In this document: positions 54,958-64,000 of the stretch, in pieces
Numbering within the stretch: the first letter of the stretch is position 1
Layout: each line of letters starts with the position of its first letter
DNA from: Aliivibrio salmonicida LFI1238
Lineage (GTDB): Bacteria; Pseudomonadota; Gammaproteobacteria; Enterobacterales; Vibrionaceae
NCBI RefSeq assembly: GCF_000196495.1
Contig: NC_011313.1
Coordinates: 1,116,001 to 1,180,000, forward strand
Direction: 5' to 3'
Length of the DNA: 64,000 nt
Program-made: the position numbers and the translations under genes
Notes under the pieces: generated by a model
Database searches by the model: none
The model's input: the letters and a program-made list of their open reading frames with translations, nothing else
What the model was told of the DNA's origin: nothing

Positions 54958-55997
54958 TGCCATTTTATCGATTAACGTCATTTCAAATATTGGTTTCAGT
55001 CAGCCTATTTATTGGGTTGTTTTTCACTTATCTAAGTGTCGGAGCTGTTCATATTCCAATTATAGATATACTTGCTATGTTTAAAAGCTATGTGCTTGGT
55101 GGCAGTGAATTGGCTGCGAAAGAGCATCCTTTGGCCTCTGCCATTGTGTTGCATATTCGATTACCAAGAGCCTGTGCCGCAATATTAGCGGGTGGGGCAT
55201 TGGCATTAGCGGGTGCATGTACGCAAGGCTTATTTAAAAACCCACTCGCGAGTCCTGATGTATTGGGGGTCAGTTCGGGCAGCAGCTTTGGTGCAGTGGT
55301 TGCGATAGTGACGGGCTTTTCATTTATGAACCCAATGTGGTTGCCAATTTTTACCACGGTGGGTGCGTTGGCAGCATCCGCGTTTATTTATGTGTTGGCT
55401 TCACGTCATTCATCTTCTCAAATTTTGTTTTTAATCTTAACGGGGTTGGCATTATCTAGCTTGCTTGGCGGAGCTAGAATGGGTCTGCTATTAATGGCTC
55501 AACAATACGAAGTTAGCCAATTTGTGTTTTGGGCAATGGGGGGCTTAGATGGGCGCATGTGGCAACATTTGTTATGGCCTGCTCCCGTGATTATTGTTGT
55601 GTCTATATTGCTGCTCAAAGAAAGTCGTTCATTGAATTTGTTAGCCTTGGGTGAAGAAAGTGCTCACGGAATGGGGTTAAACATCAAGAAAACACGCTTT
55701 AAATTATTGATGTTTGCAACGCTGCTTACCGCGATGTCGATAGCGATTGCAGGGCCGATTGGATTCATTGGGTTAATGGTGCCGCATTTGGTGCGTTTGC
55801 TTGTTGGCCCTGCTCATGAAAAGTTATTGCCATTCTCAGCTATCTTCGGTGTGATTTTCTTACTTGTGTGTGATTTGTTAGGTCGCTGGATTATCGCGCC
55901 AAACGAATTAAAAGCGGGGATCATTACCTCCTTCATTGGTGGTTGTTACTTCATTGGCTTGATTATTCGATTTCAAAGAAAGGGGCGTTTAGCATGA
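54954..55997 (+). CDS. btuC: cobalamin ABC permease (FecCD family)
   Basis: A 347-residue permease with ten helices. FecCD hallmarks are RLPRACAAILAGGALALAGACTQGLFKNPLASPDVLGVSSG and the ATPase-coupling region GPIGFIGLMVPHLVR. It forms a homodimer with the btuD product in the inner membrane. Overlaps at both ends (ATGA) show tight translational coupling with btuF and btuD. Confidence 0.9.
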   Translation: MMPFYRLTSFQILVSVSLFIGLFFTYLSVGAVHIPIIDILAMFKSYVLGGSELAAKEHPLASAIVLHIRLPRACAAILAGGALALAGACTQGLFKNPLASPDVLGVSSGSSFGAVVAIVTGFSFMNPMWLPIFTTVGALAASAFIYVLASRHSSSQILFLILTGLALSSLLGGARMGLLLMAQQYEVSQFVFWAMGGLDGRMWQHLLWPAPVIIVVSILLLKESRSLNLLALGEESAHGMGLNIKKTRFKLLMFATLLTAMSIAIAGPIGFIGLMVPHLVRLLVGPAHEKLLPFSAIFGVIFLLVCDLLGRWIIAPNELKAGIITSFIGGCYFIGLIIRFQRKGRLA

Positions 55998-56773
55998 AGC
56001 CATTATTAACCGTCTCTAATTTGAGTTACCAAGTGGGAGCCAAAACGCTACTAAAAGACATTTCCTTTTCGATGAGTGCAGGTGAACTGGTTGGCGTGAT
56101 AGGGCCTAATGGCGCAGGTAAAAGTACGTTAATGAAATGCATTAGTGGATTTCAAGCGTATTCACAGGGAGAGATCATTATTGATGGCGAATTGCTATCT
56201 AGCCTTTCTCATATTGACCGAGCATTAAGTATGAGTTATTTACCTCAATACAGCGAAGCAGCATTCCCATTCAGTGTGATGGAAACCATAGGATTAGGTT
56301 TTCATGCAAAGCAACAGAAAACACTGATCTCTAAAGCGGTGATTGAAGAGCAAAGCCAAGCCGCATTAGAAAGAGTCGGTATTGGGCATTTACATCATCG
56401 TACCGTGACTGATTTATCGGGCGGTGAGAAGCAGCTTGTTCACTTTGCTCGTTTATTGGTGCAAGGTACGCCATTAATGCTGCTTGATGAACCGACAGCC
56501 AGTTTGGATATTGGTCATGAATCGCAGTTAATGAATGTGCTTCATCAAGAATGTAAAAACGGAAAGTCAGCCTTGGTTGCGATTCACAACCTTAATACGG
56601 CCGCAGAATTTTGTGATCGCTTAATTTTGATTAATAACGGTGAAGTGATGGCAGAAGGTAAGCCTAATGAAGTATTGAGTGAAGAGAATATCCGATCTTT
56701 ATATCAAGACTTAGTGATGGTTTCTCATCATGCAGTGACAGGAAATACGATAGTCTCTCCGTATAAAAAGTAA
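55994..56773 (+). CDS. btuD: cobalamin ABC transporter ATPase
   Basis: A 259-residue ATPase. Walker A is GPNGAGKST, the signature DLSGGEKQLVHFARLL, Walker B LMLLDEPTASLD, switch His VAIHNLN. The ATG at 55994 overlaps btuC by four bases; an in-frame extension to 55943 would lie within btuC. It powers B12 import across the inner membrane and ends the operon before a strong terminator. Confidence 0.9.
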   Translation: MKPLLTVSNLSYQVGAKTLLKDISFSMSAGELVGVIGPNGAGKSTLMKCISGFQAYSQGEIIIDGELLSSLSHIDRALSMSYLPQYSEAAFPFSVMETIGLGFHAKQQKTLISKAVIEEQSQAALERVGIGHLHHRTVTDLSGGEKQLVHFARLLVQGTPLMLLDEPTASLDIGHESQLMNVLHQECKNGKSALVAIHNLNTAAEFCDRLILINNGEVMAEGKPNEVLSEENIRSLYQDLVMVSHHAVTGNTIVSPYKK

Positions 56774-56799
56774 TTCAACATTTAGATAGTAAACATAAA

Positions 56800-56832
56800 A
56801 AATCCAGAGCCTCGTTTGAGAACTCTGGATTT
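56800..56832. terminator. rho-independent terminator
   Basis: Ten-pair stem AAATCCAGAG / CTCTGGATTT, T-rich tail, between btuD and the convergent sdaA gene. Confidence 0.85.
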
Positions 56833-56855
56833 TTTGTTATTAGCTTCGCTTACTA

Positions 56856-58226
56856 TTATTCACACGGTGGTGCCATGTGAATTAACGCCAAACCACCCAG
56901 AGAGGTTTCACGGTATTTACGGTTCATGTCTTTACCTGTTTGATACATGGTATCGATCACTTTATCGAGCGAGATAAGACACTTACTTGTGCGTTTAAGA
57001 GCCATACGAGAGGCGTTAATTGCTTTCATTGAGCCCATTGCATTACGTTCAATACAAGGCACTTGAACAAGACCGCCGATTGGGTCGCACGTCATACCTA
57101 ACGAATGTTCCATCGCAATTTCAGCTGCCATACAAATTTGCTCATTACTGCCACCGCGAAGTGCCGTTAAGCCAGCGGCAGCCATTGATGATGAAACACC
57201 AACCTCACCCTGACAACCCACTTCAGCCCCAGAAATAGACGCATTGGTTTTATATAAAATACCAATGGCACCAGATACCGCTAAGAAATCTTTCAGTTGC
57301 TTAGTGTCTAGCTCTTTAATGAAGCGATGGTAATACATCAGTACACCAGGAATAACACCTGCCGCACCATTAGTTGGGGAGGTAACCACTTGGCCACCCG
57401 CCGCGTTTTCTTCGCTTACCGCAAACGCGAATAAGTTAATCCAATCCATGATTTCCATAGGATCACTTTCAATAGAAGCATTTGCTTCCAGTTTTTTTAA
57501 TAATGCAGGCGCACGACGAACCACGTTTAAGCCACCGTCAAGAATGCCTTCGGTTTGGAAACCTCGTTCCATACACAATGACATGACTTTCCAAATTTGG
57601 TCGGCTTTCGCATCAATCGCTTCCATTGGTTGAAAAGAAACTTCGTTACGCAGAATAAAGCTGCCTAAGCTTAGGCCTTGCTTCTCAGCTTTTTCTAGCA
57701 TCTCGTCCGCAGATTTGAATGGGAACTCGACTTCAACACCCGTCGCGCTTTTGCCATTAGTTAGCTCATCAGCGGTTGCAATAAATCCGCCGCCTACGGA
57801 ATAGTAAGTTTCTATAGCCAGTTGTTGGCCTGCGGCATCAAAGATTGAAATCGTCATGCCGTTTTCGTGTAATGGCAAATTGGTTTTATGAAAAAGCATA
57901 TCAGTTTCATAATCAAAGGTGATTTCGTGAGCACCTGCGATATGCAATACCTTATCTTCAATGGCTTTTTTCATTGCCAAGTTTGCACTGGTTATCTTGA
58001 TGGTATCTGGACGGTTACCTAGTAAACCTAAAATGGTTGCGCGATCGGTATGGTGACCAATCCCCGTTAATGAAAGAGAACCATAAAGATCCACCTGCAC
58101 GCGAGCCACTTGATCTAAATGAGGTTGGATAAGTTGGGTAAAATTATACCCCGCAATCATAGGACCATTTGTGTGTGAGCTAGATGGCCCAACACCGATT
58201 TTGTAGATATCAAAGATAGACAGCAT
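56856..58226 (-). CDS. sdaA: L-serine ammonia-lyase (iron-sulfur type)
   Basis: A 456-residue single-chain serine dehydratase, full length for SdaA/SdaB. It begins MLSIFDIYKIGVGPSSSHTNGP; the cluster cysteines are in GCQGEVGVSSSMAAAGL, MTCDPIGGLVQVPCIERNAMG and the far C-terminus. It converts serine to pyruvate and ammonia using a [4Fe-4S] cluster. The ATG at 58226 is preferred over 58232 because AGGT spacing and the SdaA N-terminus both fit. It stands alone, convergent with btuD. Confidence 0.93.
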   Translation of the reverse strand: MLSIFDIYKIGVGPSSSHTNGPMIAGYNFTQLIQPHLDQVARVQVDLYGSLSLTGIGHHTDRATILGLLGNRPDTIKITSANLAMKKAIEDKVLHIAGAHEITFDYETDMLFHKTNLPLHENGMTISIFDAAGQQLAIETYYSVGGGFIATADELTNGKSATGVEVEFPFKSADEMLEKAEKQGLSLGSFILRNEVSFQPMEAIDAKADQIWKVMSLCMERGFQTEGILDGGLNVVRRAPALLKKLEANASIESDPMEIMDWINLFAFAVSEENAAGGQVVTSPTNGAAGVIPGVLMYYHRFIKELDTKQLKDFLAVSGAIGILYKTNASISGAEVGCQGEVGVSSSMAAAGLTALRGGSNEQICMAAEIAMEHSLGMTCDPIGGLVQVPCIERNAMGSMKAINASRMALKRTSKCLISLDKVIDTMYQTGKDMNRKYRETSLGGLALIHMAPPCE

Positions 58227-58545
58227 AGACATTACCTATTTACAAAAGTGCAGCAAAACCAAGAATGTAGATGAGTGAGCATCATCTACAGGTGTTGCTA
58301 TTATAATTATTAAGTTTAGTTGTTTTGTAGATTTGTGCTTAAAAATGACGAATCCCAAGAACTAACAACTAGGACCTGAGATTAAGGTGGTGGAACGTAA
58401 CATAAATAAGAGGTGACAAATACCCCAAAAAATAAAGGGTAAAGGGGTATTTAGAAGATAACCAGAGGTAACAGTTGAATACATGAAGTTAGACATAATA
58501 TAAGATGTCATATTTACACAATGTCACTGTAGGACGTCGATAATT
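58227..58545. other. intergenic gap with divergent promoters presumed
   Basis: AT-rich; no hairpin or operator was recognised between sdaA and the zntB-like gene. Confidence 0.4.
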
Positions 58546-59532
58546 ATGGATGGCACAGAAAAAACACCCGAAGGTTTTATTCATGGAATAGTGTTAGATA
58601 ACAAGGGTGGAATGAAAAGTCTTTCTTGGGAAGATAGTTGTCAGGTATGGGCTAGAAATGAAGATATTTGGTTGCATTGCTATTATACCGATGAAGAGAT
58701 TCATCAGTGGCTGAGTGATAATACAGAATTAAACGAAATTGTATTGGACAGTTTATTCAGTGAAGACAGCCGTCCTCATATTTTAAGTCGAAATAATAAC
58801 GTATTAGCTGTTTTTCGAGGCATTAACTTAAACCCTAATGCGGAACCGGAAGATATGGTTTCATTGCGAGTATGGACTGATGGAAAATGAATGGTCAGTA
58901 CCCGTAAGCGCATTCTACTTTCTACTCAAGACATACTAAAACATTTAAACGAAGGTCATGGGCCTAAAGATATACCCGAGCTCTTGGTTGAATGGATTGA
59001 TCGTATAGTAAGAAAAATGTCTGATACGGTCGATAATCTTGAAGATGAGTTATTAATACAAGAAGAAGCCTTAGAAGGCGATGATCTTAGGGAGATACGA
59101 AGCTCATTACTTAAAATAAGAAAGCAAAGTATTGGTATGCGTCGTTATCTTGCACCACAGCGTGAAGCGATGAATAAGCTAATTAACGAGCCTCTAAATT
59201 GGTTAAATGATATGCATCGTTTGAATTTAAGAAGCATTTCAGAACGTCAAATTAGACATATTGAAGATATTGATGTGTTAAGAGAAAGATCGGGCATGAT
59301 TCAAGAAGAAATCAGTAATCAAATGTCAGAGCAAATAAACCAACGATCTTATGTTTTGACGCTTATTGCGGCGATCTTTTTACCACTGAGTTTCTTTACT
59401 GGCTTAATGGGGATCAATGTTGGCGGAATGCCAGGGGTTGAATCAAGCATCGCATTTTGGATTGTAACGTTGATTTGTATTGGTATTTCTCTTGGACTTA
59501 TTGGTTTGTTCTTTTGGCGAAAATGGGTTTAA
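58546..59532 (+). pseudogene. zntB: ZntB/CorA-family zinc transporter with in-frame TGA
   Basis: Two back-to-back frames in the same phase make one ZntB-like protein of about 328 residues, broken by TGA at 58888-58890 in place of a codon such as CGA. The N-terminal cytoplasmic part reaches LRVWTDGK; after the stop MVSTRKRILLS continues to the helical funnel and two membrane helices with the family loop GLMGINVGGMPG. Zinc transport would need both halves. Reinitiation at the ATG right after the stop could give a fragment. Confidence 0.82.
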
Positions 59533-59538
59533 AAGAAA

Positions 59539-59567
59539 AGCATGAGTGATTCGACGGCACTCATGCT
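59539..59567. terminator. bidirectional terminator
   Basis: Ten-pair stem AGCATGAGTG / CACTCATGCT between the zntB-like gene and the convergent nitroreductase gene. A sister hairpin with the same core (GCATGAGT) lies at 60452-60485. Confidence 0.7.
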
Positions 59568-59572
59568 CGTTG

Positions 59573-60295
59573 TTATTTAATCGCTAGACCTTTGTTATTT
59601 AAGTACCCTTTAATGTGAGGGCGTGATTCTTGAGATAGCTTGCTTGTAATTTGCTCCGACCATGAACTTTGCTTTTGATTGCTGTTACGTGTGGCGTAAT
59701 ACTGCAACATGGTTTCATCGTATTCATGGATTTTGTTTTTATCTAATGGCTTGTACGTATTTTCATGAACAATAACCTCAGGACTTAAAAGTGGTTTTTG
59801 TTGTGGCGTTTGATCGGGATGACCTAAGCACATGCCAAATAACACTGCAGTGTGTTGAGGCAACTCAAGTAAATCGTCCACTTCTTGAGCATGAGTTCGT
59901 AAACCGCCAATATACACGCCACCTAAGCCCATTGATTCTGCCGCGAGTAAGCAGTTTTGTGCCATTATTCCTGCATCGACAGCACCAATCAGTGTTAGCT
60001 CTGTATATTCAGCTTTTACGTCAGGATTCATTTCATGATGACGTTGAAAATCAATACAAAAAACCAGAAACTCAGCGGCACCTTCAACATAAGGCTGGCC
60101 GCCAGAAAGTTCAACTAGTGCTTTTCTCTTTTCCATATCAGTGATACGAATAATTGAGTTTACTTGAAGTAAGCTTGACGAAGAGGCGGCAATTCCTGCG
60201 CTAATGATGGTATCTAATTGCACTTTAGAAATAGGGTCATTGGTAAAAACACGGATTGAACGGTGATCTAAAATAGTGTTGATAACTGGGTTCAT
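59573..60295 (-). CDS. nfsA: NADPH nitroreductase / flavin reductase
   Basis: A 240-residue FMN-dependent enzyme of the NfsA/FRP group. It starts MNPVINTILDHRSIRVF; the FMN loops ASSSSLLQVNS, IGAVDAGIMAQNCLLAAESMGLGGVYIGGLR and FGMCLGHPDQTPQQKP are present. Such enzymes reduce nitroaromatics or supply FMNH2 to luciferase in luminous vibrios. It is convergent with the zntB-like gene and shares terminators. Confidence 0.88.
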   Translation of the reverse strand: MNPVINTILDHRSIRVFTNDPISKVQLDTIISAGIAASSSSLLQVNSIIRITDMEKRKALVELSGGQPYVEGAAEFLVFCIDFQRHHEMNPDVKAEYTELTLIGAVDAGIMAQNCLLAAESMGLGGVYIGGLRTHAQEVDDLLELPQHTAVLFGMCLGHPDQTPQQKPLLSPEVIVHENTYKPLDKNKIHEYDETMLQYYATRNSNQKQSSWSEQITSKLSQESRPHIKGYLNNKGLAIK

Positions 60296-60451
60296 AAATA
60301 GTCCATCATTAATATTCTGATTGAAATAAGGATTAATAGAGCATGTAGGTGTGAAGCTCTGGTCTCTTTATATAAAGATAAGGTCTTATTGATAGAATTC
60401 AAGGTAGAGTCGATATTCTATCAATAATTAGATGATTGTTTTCTTATGTGA

Positions 60452-60485
60452 AAAGCATGAGTAAATCAGTCACTACTCATGCTTT
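60452..60485. terminator. rho-independent terminator
   Basis: Twelve-pair stem AAAGCATGAGTA / TACTCATGCTTT downstream of the GDT1-family gene. Confidence 0.75.
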
Positions 60486-60490
60486 ACCTA

Positions 60491-61060
60491 TTACATACCA
60501 AAGAAAGTGCCTACGGCTAACCCTAAGAAAATCACTGCCGTTACGCGGTGAATTAAGGTTAATGGCAACTTATCAGCAGAAAATTTACCAATTAGAACAA
60601 CGGGCACATTCGCCAATAACATACCTATTGTCGTACCCAGAATAACCCAACTAAGGGCATCGGCATTTTGAGCGCCTAAAATGGAAGTGGCTATTTGAGT
60701 TTTGTCCCCAATTTCAGCAATGAAAAAGGCAATGAAACTGGCAACAAAAGGACCTCGGTTTGAGATTTTTTCGTCATCATCCAATTTATCTGGGATCAAG
60801 ACCCAACCAGCCATTATGACAAAGCTGATAATTAGAGCCCACTTTAAGGTTTCAGGTGTTAGGTAATCGGCAACGACAACCCCTAAATAGGCGGCTAAGG
60901 TGTGGTTTAACAGAGTTGCAAAAAAGATCGCAGCAATAATAGGGATTGGTTTTCGGTATCTACTGGCAAGCAGTAAAGAGAGGAGTTGGGTTTTATCACC
61001 GATTTCCGCTAAGGCGACGGTGGTTATTGATATGGCTAGTACACTCACGACATTACTCAT
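60491..61060 (-). CDS. mneA: GDT1/UPF0016-family manganese exporter
   Basis: A 189-residue inner-membrane protein with two repeats, each with the signature EIGDKTQ (ALAEIGDKTQLLSLLL and FIAEIGDKTQIATSIL). The family moves Mn2+ or Ca2+; the V. cholerae member MneA exports Mn. The ATG at 61060 is chosen since the longer frame to 61111 overlaps the end of the riboswitch. The riboswitch upstream supports manganese as the substrate. Confidence 0.88.
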   Translation of the reverse strand: MSNVVSVLAISITTVALAEIGDKTQLLSLLLASRYRKPIPIIAAIFFATLLNHTLAAYLGVVVADYLTPETLKWALIISFVIMAGWVLIPDKLDDDEKISNRGPFVASFIAFFIAEIGDKTQIATSILGAQNADALSWVILGTTIGMLLANVPVVLIGKFSADKLPLTLIHRVTAVIFLGLAVGTFFGM

Positions 61061-61091
61061 TTGGGCGGGATTATTATTATAAGTCCATAGA

Positions 61092-61266
61092 AAAACCTCA
61101 CGCCCACCCAATGGTTCGTGATGTTAATCTAAGGTCTTGCCGAACAAGTTGCTCATGCTTGTCTCGTATACCATGATGATTTTGCATCAATTATGTTGAT
61201 ATACGAACTTTCTGCTTATTTTGCCTAAGCGATTAAAACAAGAAAGCGGGCTACTCCCCAAAGAGT
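61092..61266 (-). promoter_or_regulatory. yybP-ykoY manganese riboswitch
   Basis: On the minus strand CTTTGGGGAGTAGCCC (61263-61248) opens the aptamer; GGCAAGACC and then GGGTGGGCGTGAGG (ending near 61096) close it, the hallmarks of the yybP-ykoY motif that binds Mn2+. Variable helices fill the middle. It would turn on the exporter when Mn is high. Confidence 0.85.
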
Positions 61267-61431
61267 AAGGGCGTGATAATAGGGGAATCGTCCTCTAGAT
61301 TCAAGTCAGGGTATTGTGAGAAAGTGTAAATTATGCAGTTTGCGCGTGTCATCGTGGCATTTTTTTCGCATCTATTTTTATAGGTTCGTATTATAATCCG
61401 TTCCATTCAATCACCTTATGTAACTGGCGCT

Positions 61432-62340
61432 ATGGATCTTATTCAACTCTCTCGTATTAATTTTAAACAACTGACGGCTCTGCATGTAATGCTGTCTACC
61501 CACAGTGTTACTCAAAGCGCTGAAATTTTATACATGAGTCCATCCAGTGTCAGTAAAACGTTATCGCAATTACGATCATTGCTTGGTGATGAACTTTTTT
61601 ATCGCGATGGTACGCAACTTATCCCAACGGCTTTTGCGCTAAAAGTGGGGCCGACAGTGCACCTTATTTTAAACAATATGAATGGATTGTTGAATCAGTC
61701 ATCTTTTGAACCAAAGGCATTTACGGGGAAGTTTTCATTGTCTATGCGTGAGAGTACGCTTGAAATTTTTGCACCGATTATCAGTGATATTTTATCCAAT
61801 CAAGCGCCTCATGCTCACATTGATATTCACTCTAAAGAACAACTTGGTTTCGATGCGCTCTTGAGTGGGCAAGTGGATGCCATTATTCTACCGCATGATA
61901 AAAGTCAGCCACCAACGAATGAAAAGCAGTTAGTGTGGGAAACCGTGATTGACGATGAAATGGTGTGCTTAATGAAATCAAATCATCCATTAGCGACAAA
62001 ACCCCTTACGGTTGAGAATTACTTAACGTATAAGCACATTGGTATTTTTGATAAAGAATTAAATCAGCCTTATTTTGAGCAGTTGCTAACGCAGCAACAT
62101 CAACCGAGAAACATGGCAATGTCAGTGGCTGATTTTGGCAGTGCGGCGGCGATGTGCCATCATTCTGATTTTTTATTTACCTGTTCTAAAAAGTGGTTTG
62201 AAGTAGCAAAAAAAGCGCAAGATTTAATTGAAAAACCGCTGCCTTTTGGTTACGGACAGGTTGTTTACAGTGTGGTTTATAATAAGTTAAGTTTGAATGA
62301 CCAAGCGTTGAACTGGTTATTGAATCGCATAAAGAATTAG
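61432..62340 (+). CDS. LysR-family transcriptional regulator
   Basis: A 302-residue regulator with helix-turn-helix VTQSAEILYMSPSSVSKTLSQLR (about 26-48) then LLGDELFYRDGTQLIPT, as in the NodD/LeuO-type branch, and a complete effector domain. Its neighbour downstream is an IS30 element, so any divergent or adjacent target may have been lost. The target is unknown. Confidence 0.83.
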   Translation: MDLIQLSRINFKQLTALHVMLSTHSVTQSAEILYMSPSSVSKTLSQLRSLLGDELFYRDGTQLIPTAFALKVGPTVHLILNNMNGLLNQSSFEPKAFTGKFSLSMRESTLEIFAPIISDILSNQAPHAHIDIHSKEQLGFDALLSGQVDAIILPHDKSQPPTNEKQLVWETVIDDEMVCLMKSNHPLATKPLTVENYLTYKHIGIFDKELNQPYFEQLLTQQHQPRNMAMSVADFGSAAAMCHHSDFLFTCSKKWFEVAKKAQDLIEKPLPFGYGQVVYSVVYNKLSLNDQALNWLLNRIKN

Positions 62341-62369
62341 AAGAACTAATATAAAAAGAGAAATAATGC

Positions 62370-63421
62370 CTAGGTTCCAAGAATAACCGACACACTTTGG
62401 TATAGATTTGAGAGTCAGTTGCCTATAAGCTTCAAGCTCTCACACAATCAACTAAGGTAACCCCATGGGATACCAATATAAGCAACTGACACTAGGTGAA
62501 AGATACCAGATTGAAGCGTGGAATACACATAGTATTTCTGCTCGTGAAATAGGACAAAAATTAAAACGGAGCAATGGCTCCATTTCAAAGGAACTACGAC
62601 GTTGTCCTGCTGGAAGCTATTCTGCCGAGCAAGCGCATAAACACGCTTTCCAAAAAAGAACACTTTCGATTAAGCACACAAAATGCAGCCAAAAGAATAA
62701 AAAAATAATTCACCTATATCTTCAGCTTGGTTGGAGCCCAGAGCAAATATCTGGACGAATGCGTAGAGAAAAAATAGAAAATACAATATGTTGCAGTACT
62801 ATTTACAACGCAATTAAAAGAGAGCAGTGGCAAAGGATGCTTGCTCGAAAAGGCAAAAAATACAAACAACGCAAAGGTGTAGAAGCAGGAGCAAGACTCA
62901 TTCCTAACCGCATTGATATATCTCAACGCCCTGCTATTGTCGATGATAAATCTGAGGTTGGTCACTGGGAAGGTGACACTGTTTATGGTCAAGACGGGTA
63001 TTTAGTAACGATGGTAGAACGAGTGTCTAAGCTATTAGTTACGTGCAAAGTACGCAATAAATCCAAAAAGGCCGTTACTCGCGGGATAAATCGCATGATG
63101 AAGCCCTTTAAAGAGCTTTGCAAAACAATCACATTTGATAATGGCGGAGAGTTCGCAGGTCATGCTAAGATAGCTAAGCATCTGAACTGTGACATTTATT
63201 TTGCTAAACCTTACCATTCTTGGCAACGAGGTTTGAATGAAAATACCAATGGTTTACTAAGACGTTTTTTCCCAAAGGGAATGGCCATTGGAGAACTTAC
63301 TGCAAAAGAGATTAAACAGGCAGAGTTTTTGATTAATTCTCGACCTAGAAAGACATTAAATTTTCTGAGTCCGAGCGAGTTTTTAAACGGTAAGAGTGTG
63401 TCGGTTATTGTTACGATCTAG
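62370..63421 (+). mobile_element. IS30-family element
   Basis: Perfect 15-bp inverted repeats AATAACCGACACACT (62382-62396) and its complement (63395-63409). Matching extends imperfectly outwards to CTAG at 62370 and 63418, giving about 26 bp, the usual IS30 tip length. The right repeat lies inside the transposase gene. No certain target duplication is seen, so the outer limits are approximate. Confidence 0.8.
62465..63421 (+). CDS. IS30-family transposase
   Basis: A 318-residue DDE transposase. N-terminal HTH YKQLTLGERYQIEAWNTH and SAREIGQKLKRSNGSISKELRR; the core has GHWEGDTVYG (Asp), TFDNGGEFAGH (Asp) and YHSWQRGLNENTNGLLRRFFPKG (Glu). The last dozen codons overlap the right terminal repeat. 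It appears intact. Confidence 0.92.
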   Translation: MGYQYKQLTLGERYQIEAWNTHSISAREIGQKLKRSNGSISKELRRCPAGSYSAEQAHKHAFQKRTLSIKHTKCSQKNKKIIHLYLQLGWSPEQISGRMRREKIENTICCSTIYNAIKREQWQRMLARKGKKYKQRKGVEAGARLIPNRIDISQRPAIVDDKSEVGHWEGDTVYGQDGYLVTMVERVSKLLVTCKVRNKSKKAVTRGINRMMKPFKELCKTITFDNGGEFAGHAKIAKHLNCDIYFAKPYHSWQRGLNENTNGLLRRFFPKGMAIGELTAKEIKQAEFLINSRPRKTLNFLSPSEFLNGKSVSVIVTI

Positions 63422-63484
63422 CATGTTAACCTTTCTCTTTCATCGACATAACATGATATAGACTCTATTTACCAAGGTGTTCAC

Positions 63485-64000
63485 ATGGATTTACAACAAG
63501 AAAATAGTATTGCAGAACACTCATTAGAGCGTATTTATCCAAAGCAGCTCAATCGAGATGAAAAAAGTCATCAAGAGGTATTGGATATTCATTTAGAACG
63601 TTATCAATTTGCCTCGGAACAATTACACGGAACCGACGTTCTAGACATCGCGTGTGGTTGTGGTTACGGAACGGCATTAATGGCAGAAGTGCATCCTGAC
63701 AAACAATTTGTTGGTGTAGATGTTGATCCTAAAGCCGTTGAATACGCAAAAATACATTATCAAGCAGATAACCTCCGCTATGAGTGCGGTAATGGTATGA
63801 GTTTCACTCTGAAAAAAACGGATGATTCAGCACATACATTCGATACCATTATTAGTTTAGAAACCATTGAGCACGTTCCTGAACCTCAAAAAATGGTGAC
63901 GCATCTATTGACGCAATTAAGCGATAAAGGGGTGATGATCGCGTCTGTACCTACAACACCAACGGTTGATGGTAATCCACATCATCTGCATGATTTTACG
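63485..64000 (+). CDS. class I SAM-dependent methyltransferase, runs off window
   Basis: 172 codons are visible from the ATG at 63485. SAM motif I is DVLDIACGCGYGTAL, acidic strand-2 end VGVDVDPKAV, and the strand-4 region TIISLETIEHVPEPQKMV, as in Methyltransf_11/ubiquinone-type enzymes. The C-terminus lies beyond the window. The substrate cannot be told. Confidence 0.82.
   Translation, partial: MDLQQENSIAEHSLERIYPKQLNRDEKSHQEVLDIHLERYQFASEQLHGTDVLDIACGCGYGTALMAEVHPDKQFVGVDVDPKAVEYAKIHYQADNLRYECGNGMSFTLKKTDDSAHTFDTIISLETIEHVPEPQKMVTHLLTQLSDKGVMIASVPTTPTVDGNPHHLHDFT

Noticed and set aside
1..64000. CRISPR arrays, tRNA or rRNA genes, prophage modules
   Set aside because: No regularly spaced repeats, tRNA-like cloverleaf or phage structural genes were seen.

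Overview
The window is about 64 kb of low-GC gammaproteobacterial DNA that reads as an Aliivibrio/Vibrio-type chromosome. Supporting signs are an inducible speF-potE pair, a Vibrio-style manganese exporter behind a yybP-ykoY riboswitch, an NfsA/FRP-type nitroreductase and many LysR regulators. Frequent insertion sequences and single-event pseudogenes resemble a decaying genome such as the fish pathogen A. salmonicida; the species is inference.

Layout. 1-136: inverted end of an IS91/IS66 composite. 160-9422: alpha/beta hydrolase, AI-2E-type permease, YddG-like exporter, chemoreceptor, two tiny proteins, a GH4 phospho-glucosidase with a divergent LysR, and a tryptophanyl-tRNA synthetase behind a Trp-Trp leader peptide. 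9562-14872: a six-gene operon (binding protein, cytosolic alkaline-phosphatase-fold enzyme, two permeases, ATPase, HAD phosphatase) with a possible Pho box, apparently for an organic phosphate ester or phosphonate. 14903-24138: cold-shock protein, MscS channel, a decayed FMN-reductase/VOC/LysR group, TPR protein, LysE/Lrp pair, CDF protein, LysR. 24274-26277: an Fe-S-scaffold-like gene plus a GGGtGRT gene under what reads as a fluoride riboswitch.

26405-31396: a divergent LysR/anion-transporter locus destroyed by a second IS91/IS66 composite. 31458-37679: hypothetical proteins, a methyltransferase, a putative sulfur-binding HNH endonuclease, CPBP protease, rhodanese and an ene-reductase. 37749-43392: two identical 1118-bp IS630 copies flanking a beheaded GGDEF gene, a DsbB-like gene with a small partner, and a zinc-ribbon protein. 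43720-47523: speF-potE with a hairpin over the speF ribosome binding site, and an IS3 relic. 47634-56832: MORN-repeat protein, frameshifted LysR with a divergent MFS transporter, diguanylate cyclase, cobalamin adenosyltransferase-like gene, and a B12-riboswitch-controlled btuFCD operon. 56856-64000: serine dehydratase, a zntB-like gene with an in-frame stop, nitroreductase, a manganese-riboswitch GDT1 exporter, LysR, an IS30 element and a methyltransferase cut by the window end.

The most notable signals are in RNA: a trp attenuator on a tRNA synthetase, a fluoride aptamer ahead of Fe-S-type genes, Mn and B12 riboswitches, a start-sequestering hairpin on speF, and an A7 frameshift site in IS630. 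All assignments come from reading the sequence; no database search was run.
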